In this document: positions 53,491 to 62,252 of the stretch, piece after piece
How the letters are laid out: the number at the start of each line of letters is the position of its first letter
Position numbering within the stretch: position 1 is the first letter of the stretch
Source of the DNA: Indiicoccus explosivorum
Lineage (GTDB): Bacteria > Bacillota > Bacilli > Bacillales_A > Planococcaceae
Length of the DNA stretch: 64,000 nucleotides
Direction: 5' to 3'
NCBI RefSeq assembly: GCF_002167005.1
Contig: NZ_NHTN01000023.1
Coordinates: forward strand, 1-64,000
Notes under the pieces: model-generated
Seen by the model: the letters and a program-made list of their open reading frames with translations, nothing else
Database searches by the model: none
Told to the model about the DNA's origin: nothing
Made by a program: the position numbers and the translations under genes

Positions 53491-54564
53491 ATGGACGAAA
53501 GGGTAAAAGCGTTCTCCGTGCTTTTATTGTCTCCATTACCACCACCTTCTGGAGGTATTGCGACTTGGACTAGAAAGTATATTGGCTGGAGCCTCCAAAA
53601 TAATATAGATGTTGAAATTGTTAATACAGCTATTATAGGAAACAGAGCCTCTCAATTAAATAAAAGCAGGAGTGTTTTTGAAGAAATTAAAAGAACCACA
53701 ATTATTCTTAGAGCCTTAAAGAGCTATCTAGGAAATGGAAAGGAATTCGTTGGGCACATAAATACCCCTTGTGGAAAGTATGGTATCATCAGAGATTATC
53801 TCTGTGCAAAGTTAATGAAGAATTTTAAGGTTCCATTCATTGTCCACTATAGGTGCAATATTGAAGATCAATTAATAGGTATGACTTTTCAAAAAATAAT
53901 TTTTCGGAAACTAGCTAGACTTGCTACAGAAAATGTAGTGTTAAATACTCCTTCAAAGGAATATATAAGAAGAGCAACTGGACGTGATAGTAAAATAATT
54001 CCCAATTTCATTGACAAGGCAGCCATTAGAAATGCCGAAAAAAATGTAAATACAGATTTAAAAAGGATAATTTTCGCTGGACATGTACAAGAAACAAAAG
54101 GAGTTAAAGAAATACTTTTGACAGCAAGAGAATTTCCGGATATTAGTTTTATTTTAGCTGGTCCAATAGCTTCAAGTATAAAAGAATTAAAGGTTACTGA
54201 AAATGTACGTTTTGCGGGTGAACTATTAGAGTCAGAACTAAAATCTCTTTTAGAGGAGGCTGATGCCTTTCTCTTCCCTACTTATACAGAGGGTTTCTCA
54301 AATGCATTACTAGAAGCTATGGCAATGGGCTTGCCTGTAATAACTACTGGAGTTGGAGCTAATAAAGATATGATTGAAGAAAAAGGAGGAATAATTGTCA
54401 GGGAGGGAAACATTTCTGATATAGTAGAGGCCATCAATAAATTGAAAAACCGAGAGCTTCGTCAAAAGATTTCAATTTGGAACTTAAATAAAGTAAAAGA
54501 ACATTACCAAATTGATGACATAATGGGTAAGCTCTTGTCAATATATTTGTCTGCTTTGAAGTGA
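53491..54564 (+). CDS. GT4-family glycosyltransferase
   Basis: ATG 53491 lies ten bases after GGAGGT; an in-frame TTG at 53473 overlaps that site. The 357-residue protein has LSPLPPPSGGIATWT and HYRCNIEDQ in the first domain and PTYTEGFSNALLEAMAMGLP (E-x7-E) in the second. Codon use is strongly AT-rich, like the rest of the cassette. Donor unknown. The decayed transposase region follows directly. Confidence 0.87.
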   Translation: MDERVKAFSVLLLSPLPPPSGGIATWTRKYIGWSLQNNIDVEIVNTAIIGNRASQLNKSRSVFEEIKRTTIILRALKSYLGNGKEFVGHINTPCGKYGIIRDYLCAKLMKNFKVPFIVHYRCNIEDQLIGMTFQKIIFRKLARLATENVVLNTPSKEYIRRATGRDSKIIPNFIDKAAIRNAEKNVNTDLKRIIFAGHVQETKGVKEILLTAREFPDISFILAGPIASSIKELKVTENVRFAGELLESELKSLLEEADAFLFPTYTEGFSNALLEAMAMGLPVITTGVGANKDMIEEKGGIIVREGNISDIVEAINKLKNRELRQKISIWNLNKVKEHYQIDDIMGKLLSIYLSALK

Positions 54565-54679
54565 TTACAAAAATGGTATGTCAACACTAAATAAAAAATT
54601 TTTTAGGACAAATATTGATTAGTTGACTGGACCAAAATAATCCAAGTTACTGTGTGAGCAAATATTATTGTAAAAATTC

Positions 54680-55330
54680 AAGTAACCCTAAAATCTCGTG
54701 TTAGGTGACTAAAGGTGTTAAAACGCATCTCATTGATGAGTTCGGTTTTCAGAATCTTGAATGTGATTTCAGTCGCTGTGTTGCCGTAAGGATTGCCCTC
54801 ATGGTTTAGTAACCGTTCAACACTGTAGGTCTCTAAAAAGGCAATCAATGACAGCGTTTTTAAACTTGAATTCCCATTTTGTATTGAAAATGCTTACGGG
54901 TCCGGTTCCCTTTTGACTGAGGTGAGAGAACATCGAACTAAGGCTTTGTCTTTATGGTCTTCCACGCTGTCTTCCACGATTTTTCGGCAGTACAAATGGA
55001 TCAGTAAAATCTAATAGTAAAAGATGCAGAAGGTAATTTGTAGGGCACTGCACGTTGCTGATACCGAATAAAGGTGACGGTTTTATTGAGTTGCTTCTAG
55101 TTTTATCTTGTGATTAGCGCTGCTTAATTAAAGTTATTTCCTTTCATTTCTAACTACTTGCATCATTTTGTGTAAGCGATCAACTCGTTTTCTAATGGTC
55201 TTAGGTTATCTTTCTCCACGAAGGAGCCGAGATTGGTTGGACTGGACAATTTAGTAATCAAGAACAGAAGCTGTTACGTTATATTCGCGGACAACCATGC
55301 CGTTTTCTTCCGCCCGCATGCAATGCGATC
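54680..55330 (-). pseudogene. Decayed IS3-family transposase remnants
   Basis: Within the 919-base gap 54565-55483 no intact gene is seen. On the minus strand, 54708-54850 translates as VERLLNHEGNPYGNTATEIT and then FKILKTELINEMRFNT. This matches the C-terminal part of IS3-type OrfB (the SRKGNPYDNA..ESFF..LKTEL region with the last catalytic Glu). Further upstream on the same strand, 55160-55330 yields OrfA-like fragments (VVREYNVTASVLDYWIVQ, then a coiled stretch RKRVDRLHKMMQVVRNE) broken by stops. Clear terminal inverted repeats were not found. Confidence 0.6.
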
Positions 55331-55483
55331 TCAAATTTATTAAATTTGGTTGAAAAGATTCATCTCTTTTTAAACATGATAGATTCTTCTCGCATATTGG
55401 GTGCTATTTTGCTCTCTTATTTTTTCTGTCTAACTAAATGCATCTTGTAAAAAAATTAAGGAAATTTTAAAGTAAAGTAGGGA

Positions 55484-56053
55484 ATGATTAATAACACTAT
55501 GCGAAACATATTAAGGACTTTTTCTATTCTAGTAATTGTATTTTATAAAGCTTTTTATAAATATATTATGATGCCTATGAAGAAATCAATGTTTGCTGAA
55601 TGTGGAAAAAATGTGTATATCGGAAGAAGAAGCACTTTCATTTACAATAATATCCATTTAGGCAATAATATTTCTATAGGTTCTGATGCAAATTTTATTT
55701 GTGGATTGGCAAAAATAATAATTAAAGATAAAGTTATGTTCGGGCCTCATGTCTTTATAATTACCGGCAGTCATAGAATGGATGTCATTGGAGAATATAT
55801 GATAGATATAAAGGATAAATTACCAGAAAATGACTTAGACGTAGTAATCGAAGAGGACGTTTGGGTTGGAGCTAATGTGATTATTTTAAAAGGAGTTACG
55901 ATTGGTAGAGGAAGCGTCATTGCGGCTGGTAGTATAGTTACCAAAAATGTTGAACCTTACTCTATATACGCTGGGGTGCCTGCCAGAAAAATTAAAGAAC
56001 GATTTAGCGAAGAAGAAATTAGTGAACATGAGAAATTAATGGCGATAAATTAA
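55484..56053 (+). CDS. Left-handed beta-helix (hexapeptide) acetyltransferase
   Basis: The 189-residue protein begins with a hydrophobic stretch (about 8-25) and has hexapeptide-repeat sequence: IGRRSTFIYNNIHLGNNISIGSDANFICG, then GPHVFIITGSHRMD, VWVGANVIILKGVTIGRGSVIAAGSIV and YAGVPARKIKERF. It resembles WbbJ/maltose O-acetyltransferase-like enzymes that O-acetylate sugars of surface polymers using acetyl-CoA. The His in GSHRMD is the likely catalytic base. A later ATG at 55499 is an alternative start. Confidence 0.88.
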   Translation: MINNTMRNILRTFSILVIVFYKAFYKYIMMPMKKSMFAECGKNVYIGRRSTFIYNNIHLGNNISIGSDANFICGLAKIIIKDKVMFGPHVFIITGSHRMDVIGEYMIDIKDKLPENDLDVVIEEDVWVGANVIILKGVTIGRGSVIAAGSIVTKNVEPYSIYAGVPARKIKERFSEEEISEHEKLMAIN

Positions 56054-56098
56054 ATACCTCAATGAATCATTTATTAGATATATTAAGGAGTATATTAG

Positions 56099-57421
56099 TT
56101 GGAAAGAAAAAAATTTGCAATAGAGGGATTACTAACAATAATTGCTACTTTATTTTTAGGTGCCATTGGAGTAACTAGTGCCAGTTTAGTGGCAAAGTTA
56201 GTCGTATTTACAATTATGACTATTCTCATTCTTTACATTTCTCGTTTAGAAATTTTGAACCCTATTTTTTGGTTTACTACAATTATGTTTCTGTACGGAA
56301 TTCCAAACAGCATGGTAAGGATAATATTTTATGGTATTTCAAGAGATAGTAGCTTAACTGATATTGATTTATCTATGATTGCTATGTTGTCTTTTTTTAT
56401 AGCCTTCTATATATGTAGTTTTCTATTTAAGAATAAACCGTTAGAGAATGTCTTTTCTCGAATAGTAATTTCAAAGGCTACCATAGATGTTTCTTTCACT
56501 ATAGTAGTTATCTTAAATATTCTATTTTTGTTTTATCTAAATATATTTAATATTGACTCAAAATTAGAATTAATGAACACAGGAATAATTTACAGTATTT
56601 ATACTAATCTGAATATTTTTTATTACTTTTTGATTGGTTTCTACTTTAGTTACCGCCTTAAACTCAATAAGAAATTTCTTGTTAAATTTTCTTTAATTAT
56701 GGTGCTGAATTTTTTTGTTTATTATAATACTGGAGAAAGAGATGTAATAATTTTTCCAGCTATAACAATGTTTTTCTTGTTAAGTGCAAAGTATTTTAAA
56801 CATATTAAAGTAATGTTTTTTATCCCAACTCTTGCAGTCGGTGTTATATCTTTACCTCTTTTGCTTAATCTTGGTGTGAGAAATACAGGTGGTGGGGATT
56901 TTTTAAATTTCGATAACTTCTTTTATCGAATATTTTCTTCTGAACTTATTAGTGCTTCAAAAAATATTGGTCTAGTTGTACAAGATTCTACTTTTGTTCC
57001 TTTGGGTTTGATTATTCCTTTTAGTATTTTTGTTAATTCTTTTATTGATATTCCTTTATTCCCCTCTATCTTAAATTTCCATGGAGTTTCTTGGTTCACT
57101 GAGCGGTATTATAGCAATTTACCTGAGGGTGCGGGAGCGGGATTTTCGTTGATAGTAGAGGGTTATATTTTCGCGGGGATAAGTGGAGTAGTTATATGGT
57201 TCTTATTTATTGCCATACTATTACTTATAATGTTTAGGGCCACTTATAATAACACTACAATGTTATGTATTTATACTGTTATGGTTCCAATTATTATGTA
57301 CTCTATTCGAGGAAGTTTAGAAACAATTTTTATTTACTTAGTTAGAATAATCATAATTTGTTTTATACTCTTTACTATTGATCAAATATTTTTTAAAAAA
57401 ACAAACAAAAATAAGGTATGA
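56099..57421 (+). CDS. Wzy-like O-antigen/capsule polymerase
   Basis: TTG 56099 follows AAGGAG. The 440-residue protein has about ten to twelve membrane segments and a large external loop (about 270-345) ending in WFTERYYSNLPEGAGAGFSLIVEGY. That segment, with its Arg/Tyr-rich start, is typical of oligosaccharide repeat-unit polymerases. It should join flipped repeat units of locus 2. Very AT-rich. The next gene overlaps its end if read from its first Met, but is more likely to begin at 57447. Confidence 0.83.
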   Translation: MERKKFAIEGLLTIIATLFLGAIGVTSASLVAKLVVFTIMTILILYISRLEILNPIFWFTTIMFLYGIPNSMVRIIFYGISRDSSLTDIDLSMIAMLSFFIAFYICSFLFKNKPLENVFSRIVISKATIDVSFTIVVILNILFLFYLNIFNIDSKLELMNTGIIYSIYTNLNIFYYFLIGFYFSYRLKLNKKFLVKFSLIMVLNFFVYYNTGERDVIIFPAITMFFLLSAKYFKHIKVMFFIPTLAVGVISLPLLLNLGVRNTGGGDFLNFDNFFYRIFSSELISASKNIGLVVQDSTFVPLGLIIPFSIFVNSFIDIPLFPSILNFHGVSWFTERYYSNLPEGAGAGFSLIVEGYIFAGISGVVIWFLFIAILLLIMFRATYNNTTMLCIYTVMVPIIMYSIRGSLETIFIYLVRIIIICFILFTIDQIFFKKTNKNKV

Positions 57422-57446
57422 CGCTGGGGGAAAACGAGGGATATCT

Positions 57447-58976
57447 TTGAAAAAAATAGCTTTTCTGTTAATGGCTTTAACAGTGACATCGAAAATTTTT
57501 GGATTTTCTAGAGATATTGTTCTGTCTTATTTTTATGGCACTTCTAGTGTGAGTGATGCTTATCTTATTGCTATGACCATTCCAGTGACAATATTCTCTT
57601 TTATAGGAATAGCAATTACTACCAGTTATGTCCCCGTTTATATACAAATCTTGAAAGAAAAAAGCAACAATGAAGCAAATCAGTATACAAGTAATTTAAT
57701 TAACATCCTCATGTTGTTATCCTTGTTTATTACGATTTCTGTTCTGATTTTTGCTGAACCTATCGTTTTGCTTTTTGCTTTTGGATTTGAGGAAGAAACG
57801 CTTAGTATTGCTGTTTTATTTACTAAAATCTGTATAGTTTCGATATTTCTTTTTACTCCAGTTTACGTTTTTAATGCTTTTTTACAAGCAAAAAACAAAT
57901 TTTATTCGAGCGTATTAGTAGGGATACCGCTTAATCTCATTTCTATTGTAGCGATATATCTTAGTTCCACTGTCAACCTTCTGCTTTTACCAATAGGATC
58001 AGTAATTGCAATTGGCTCTCAGCTGCTATTTTTGTACCCAACTATAAAGAAAAACAAATTTAAATATAAGTTTGTATTAAATTTAAGAGATAAATACTTG
58101 AGTAAAGTCGTCTATCTATCTATCCCCGTTATTTTAGGTACATCTCTCAATCAAATTAATATGTTGGTGGACCGCACTCTTGCTTCCCAAATAGTTGTAG
58201 GAGGTATTTCTGCTTTAACATATGCAAATAAATTAAATTTGTTTATTCAAGGAATATTCGTTATGTCTTTAGTAACTGTTTTATATCCCAGCATTTCAAG
58301 AATGGTATCTGAAGGTAGAATTAATGATTTGAAAGATTCGCTCAAAGAATACATAGTTATCATGTGTATTTTGATACTTCCCATTTCAGTTGCTACTATG
58401 GTTTTTTCAGAAGAAATTATTACTATCCTTTTTGGAAGAGGAGCTTTTGATATAAAGGCTATTGAATTAACCGAAACAGCCCTATTTTTCTATGCCATTG
58501 GAATTGCAAGCTTTGGGTTGCGGGAGCTTTTATCCAGAGTTTTCTACTCCTTTCAAGACACTAAAAGTCCAATGATTAATGCGTCTATTGGAATAATTCT
58601 TAATGTCATCTTAAATATTATTCTTTCAAAATTTTTGGGTATAGGCGGACTAGCTTTAGCAACTTCTATTTCTGGAATTGTCACAACTTCGTTAATGTTT
58701 ATTTCATTAAGGAAGAAAATAGGTTCTTTTATGATTAAGGATATCTTGTGGACCTCTTTGAAGGTTATCATATCTTCATGTTTTGCAGTTGGAATTAGTA
58801 GATTACTTTTCGAATCTTTAATTGTTAAACTAGATTTTAATTTGGCCGTTTCTCTAACTCTTGCTTTATTTGTAGGAATACTTATTTATCTAGTAACGAT
58901 ATTTTTATTTCGAATAAAAGAGTTTCATGTCATAGTCAACATAATAACCGCTAGATTCTGGCCAAAAACCATCTAG
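57447..58976 (+). CDS. MurJ-family (MviN-like) flippase in polysaccharide locus 2
   Basis: TTG 57447 has CGAGGG upstream and gives MKKIAFLLMALTVTSKIFGFSRDIVLSYFYGTSSVSDAYLIAM; the frame is open from 57378. About 509 residues of membrane segments with NQINMLVDRTLASQ and LFGRGAF, the same signatures as the locus 1 protein at 24428. It is the only flippase candidate in locus 2, so repeat-unit export is its likely job. It ends the AT-rich cassette. Confidence 0.87.
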   Translation: MKKIAFLLMALTVTSKIFGFSRDIVLSYFYGTSSVSDAYLIAMTIPVTIFSFIGIAITTSYVPVYIQILKEKSNNEANQYTSNLINILMLLSLFITISVLIFAEPIVLLFAFGFEEETLSIAVLFTKICIVSIFLFTPVYVFNAFLQAKNKFYSSVLVGIPLNLISIVAIYLSSTVNLLLLPIGSVIAIGSQLLFLYPTIKKNKFKYKFVLNLRDKYLSKVVYLSIPVILGTSLNQINMLVDRTLASQIVVGGISALTYANKLNLFIQGIFVMSLVTVLYPSISRMVSEGRINDLKDSLKEYIVIMCILILPISVATMVFSEEIITILFGRGAFDIKAIELTETALFFYAIGIASFGLRELLSRVFYSFQDTKSPMINASIGIILNVILNIILSKFLGIGGLALATSISGIVTTSLMFISLRKKIGSFMIKDILWTSLKVIISSCFAVGISRLLFESLIVKLDFNLAVSLTLALFVGILIYLVTIFLFRIKEFHVIVNIITARFWPKTI

Positions 58977-59172
58977 TTTTCTTCTTAAGCTATATCTCAA
59001 AGAAAGAGTCGTTAAATCATACTCTGAAAATTTTGTGATGAAGAGTCAACAATGCTAACTATTTCTGTTAACAAGTTCGGTAAGTTAGTATACTGCTTGT
59101 ATTTTAAATTACTTCAATATAAAAATAATTGAAAGTACTAATAGCTTAACATCAAATGGAGGGATGGATATT

Positions 59173-60189
59173 ATGAAACGAATATTAGTCACAGGCGTTG
59201 CAGGGTTTATCGGATCCCATCTTTCCCAACGGCTTTTGAAAGAAGGATATCGAGTTATAGGAATCGATAATTTAAATGATTATTATGAAGTGAGTTTGAA
59301 AGAAGCACGCCTCAAGCTGATCCAGAACCACGAGAATTTCGAATTTAAAAAAGTGGCGCTTGAAGATAAAAAAGCGATGGAAGAGCTTTTCTCCACGTAT
59401 AATCCGGAAGTCGTGATCAATCTGGCGGCACAGGCCGGCGTCCGGTACAGTCTTGAAAACCCTCATGCGTACATTAATGCCAACATACTCGGATTCACAA
59501 ATATTCTGGAAGGCTCACGCCATCATAACATTGAACACTTGATTTATGCTTCGTCCAGTTCCGTTTATGGCGCTAATACAAGCCTTCCATTCTCGGTACA
59601 TGACAACGTCGATCACCCGATGAGCTTGTACGCTGCCACGAAAAAAGCCAATGAATTAATGGCTCATACATATAGTCAGCTCTATAATATCCCGACAACC
59701 GGACTTCGTTTCTTCACAGTTTATGGGCCGTGGGGCAGACCGGATATGGCGCTGTTCATGTTTACGAAGAACATCATCGAAGGGAAAGCGATCAATGTCT
59801 TCAACAACGGGGAGATGATGCGTGATTTCACATTTGTTGACGATATTGTGGAATCGATCACCCGTCTCGTCCCGAAGCCGGCGCAGCCGAGCCCCGAGTG
59901 GTCAGGTGATAGCCCTGATCCAGGCACGAGTTACGCGCCATATAAGATTTATAATATCGGAAACAATAGTCCAGTGAATCTTATGGATTTTATTGAAGCA
60001 ATTGAAGAAAAAGTTGGCAAGAAAGCTATCAAAAATTATATGCCGCTGCAGGCTGGAGATGTGCCCGCTACTTATGCAGATGTGGAAGACCTGTATCGGG
60101 ATATTGATTTTCAGCCAAAAACGGATATTAAAGAAGGCGTCGGAAAATTCATCGACTGGTATGTCGACTACTATGGAGTGAAATTATAA
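59173..60189 (+). CDS. UDP-glucuronate 4-epimerase-like enzyme (CapI type), intact
   Basis: ATG 59173 lies behind GGAGGG; an ATG at 59164 overlaps it. The 338-residue protein has [44 protein letters not shown], catalytic YAATK and [15 protein letters not shown]. It interconverts gluco and galacto forms of a UDP-uronic acid. It overlaps the dehydrogenase gene by one base (TAATG), so the pair makes a galacturonic-type donor. It is the intact counterpart of the broken gene at 31541. GC content rises again here. Confidence 0.92.
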   Translation: MKRILVTGVAGFIGSHLSQRLLKEGYRVIGIDNLNDYYEVSLKEARLKLIQNHENFEFKKVALEDKKAMEELFSTYNPEVVINLAAQAGVRYSLENPHAYINANILGFTNILEGSRHHNIEHLIYASSSSVYGANTSLPFSVHDNVDHPMSLYAATKKANELMAHTYSQLYNIPTTGLRFFTVYGPWGRPDMALFMFTKNIIEGKAINVFNNGEMMRDFTFVDDIVESITRLVPKPAQPSPEWSGDSPDPGTSYAPYKIYNIGNNSPVNLMDFIEAIEEKVGKKAIKNYMPLQAGDVPATYADVEDLYRDIDFQPKTDIKEGVGKFIDWYVDYYGVKL

Positions 60190-61469
60190 TGGACAGAAAA
60201 ATTGGTGTTGTGGGGCTCGGATATGTCGGATTACCCGTAGCCGTTGCATTTGGTAAAGAACATAACATTATTGGATTTGATATTAACGAGCACCGGATTT
60301 CGACGTTAAAGGCCGGCGCTGACTATACGAACGAAATCACGGATGAAGATCTTCAGGAAGCATCGATTGAATTCACGTCCGATGCCTCCCGTTTAGCCCA
60401 AACGGATTTTATTATCGTAGCCGTTCCGACACCGATTAATGAGCATAACCAGCCAGATCTGACACCGCTAGTTAAAGCATCAGAAACGGTCGGCAGGAAC
60501 TTATCCAAAGGGACAATCGTTGTATTCGAATCCACAGTTTACCCGGGAGCGACGGAAGAAGTTTGTGTGCCGATCCTGGAAAAAATGTCCGGACTGACAT
60601 GTGGCGAAGATTTCTTCGTCGGCTACTCGCCTGAACGGATTAATCCGGGTGATAAAGAGCATACGTTTACGACGATTACGAAAGTCGTATCCGGGCAGAC
60701 GCCGGAAGTGCTGGATATCGTAGCGGATACGTACGCGAGCGTTGTGAAGGCGGGCGTGTATAAAGCGAGTTCGATTAAAGTTGCAGAAGCTGCAAAGGTT
60801 ATCGAAAACACGCAGCGTGATGTCAATATCGCGCTGATGAACGAACTCGCGCTCATCTTTGACCGGCTCGATATCGATACGGCAGAAGTGTTGGCAGCAG
60901 CGGGTACGAAGTGGAACTTCCTGAAATTCTCCCCCGGCCTCGTCGGCGGTCACTGTATCGGCGTCGATCCATACTATTTAACACATAAAGCACAGGCTGT
61001 CGGTTATCAGCCGGACGTCATACTGGCCGGCCGTCGCATCAATGATGATCTAGGAAAATACATAGCCCGTACACTCGTCAAAAAGCTTATCAAGCAAGGC
61101 GTCGGTGTACAGGGAGCGAAAGTGACAGTGCTTGGCTTGACGTTCAAAGAGAACGTGCCGGATTTGCGCAATTCAAAGGTGATTGACGTCATCAATGAAC
61201 TGAAGGAATACGACGTGGATGTGCAGGTGACGGATCCGGAAGCTGATCCTGCTGAAGCGATGAAGGAATATGGAGTGACTCTTCTTGATTCATCGGAATT
61301 AGAACCAGCAGACGCGGTGGTGCTGGCTGTACCGCATCGGGAATACTTGGAGAGCGGGTGGGATTTTGTAAAGGGGCTGCTGAATGACAAAAAGGGAATA
61401 GTTGTTGATATAAAGAGCTCCTTAGACAAAAAAGAGGCTCCAATGTCTGTTGATGTTTGGAGGCTCTAA
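60189..61469 (+). CDS. Nucleotide-sugar dehydrogenase (TviB/WbpA-type), locus 2
   Basis: 426 residues with GLGYVGLPVAVAF, VAVPTPINEHNQPDL, ESTVYPGATEEVC, GYSPERINPGD and catalytic Cys in GLVGGHCIGVDPYYL. It is a UDP-HexNAc 6-dehydrogenase, closely similar to the product of 27243. With the upstream epimerase it should yield a UDP-HexNAc uronic acid. BY-kinases regulate some enzymes of this wider family, so control by the locus 2 kinase is possible. It is the last gene of the locus. Confidence 0.93.
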   Translation: MDRKIGVVGLGYVGLPVAVAFGKEHNIIGFDINEHRISTLKAGADYTNEITDEDLQEASIEFTSDASRLAQTDFIIVAVPTPINEHNQPDLTPLVKASETVGRNLSKGTIVVFESTVYPGATEEVCVPILEKMSGLTCGEDFFVGYSPERINPGDKEHTFTTITKVVSGQTPEVLDIVADTYASVVKAGVYKASSIKVAEAAKVIENTQRDVNIALMNELALIFDRLDIDTAEVLAAAGTKWNFLKFSPGLVGGHCIGVDPYYLTHKAQAVGYQPDVILAGRRINDDLGKYIARTLVKKLIKQGVGVQGAKVTVLGLTFKENVPDLRNSKVIDVINELKEYDVDVQVTDPEADPAEAMKEYGVTLLDSSELEPADAVVLAVPHREYLESGWDFVKGLLNDKKGIVVDIKSSLDKKEAPMSVDVWRL

Positions 61470-61679
61470 TATACAAAACCATTTCCGGAAAGGCAGATCG
61501 AACGGGTTGTATCCTAAAATGGTGGTTGGCGACGGAGCAAATAAGCCGATTGCGGGAGTGGTGGTTGCACCAAGTTGAACCAGGAGGGTTCACAGGCGGA
61601 AAGTTAGTATTCGACCGGTTCCCTCAATCGATTGCGTCGGAGAAAGAGCGACGACTCATTCGTTTTAAGAACCAGCGGT

Positions 61680-61896
61680 TCTTATGCTGCAATCGCAGAT
61701 CACCTTCGTCTCATCCCGTTTGTGTAGGAAACCTCGTTATCCGGAAGCTCGTGATGAATCTTCACGCACTGTCAGAACAGGAACTGTCGATTGGCGCAGC
61801 ACCGCTCGTCGCCGTCCTCCATCTGGAGTTTCCGTGAGCCGTTCACTTTGTAATCCTCTTTCTCGCAACGGGGACATACCACTCGTTCTGCACATT
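61680..61896 (-). pseudogene. Remnant of a zinc-ribbon gene (DUF6431-like)
   Basis: In the 783-base gap between the dehydrogenase and the last gene (61470-62252), the minus strand reads CAERVVCPRCEKEDYKVNGS, then RKLQMEDGDERCC, a stop, QCVKIHHELPDNEVSYTNGM and another stop. This resembles DUF6431 proteins (CPxC ... HGSRKR ... KIHHELPDIIVPYKR), which often accompany mobile elements. It is broken by stops and truncated, so no product is expected. Recognition is by eye. The remainder of the gap shows nothing else clear besides a terminator. Confidence 0.4.
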
Positions 61897-61967
61897 TAAT
61901 TGAAAACACCGGTCAAGTTGTTTTCAACTTCCCTGTAATCTGATGCGGTGAGCATATATTTAAGAGG

Positions 61968-62016
61968 GACGTCTTCAGTACAGTCACGGTCATGGCTATA
62001 CTGAAGACGTCTTTTT
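61968..62016 (+). terminator. Strong terminator closing the polysaccharide region
   Basis: GACGTCTTCAGTA pairs perfectly with TACTGAAGACGTC over 18 bases, followed by TTTTT. The stem is self-complementary, so it could also serve the minus strand. Confidence 0.82.
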
Positions 62017-62252
62017 CCTTTCTTCAGGGTCACTGTGAGCATTATAGCTATCAATTCTCGGACAGGTAATACTTCGAATAATTTGTCATCATGTAGAAGC
62101 ATTAACAGCTTGCATGATTTCTATTGTAAACTATTAATAGAAAGGGTTTCATATTGCAGTCCATTTTTGTTGAATGATCTCTTCTTTTTCTACTTGATTC
62201 ATTTACGCGAGATATTTTACGCTCTCAATTTAATTTGTAAAGGAAGATTTTG

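Noticed and set aside
61457-61837. Plus-strand frame of 126 codons after the UDP-sugar dehydrogenase
   Set aside because: It overlaps the dehydrogenase end, lacks a ribosome site, and runs opposite a broken minus-strand reading that fits a known family better.
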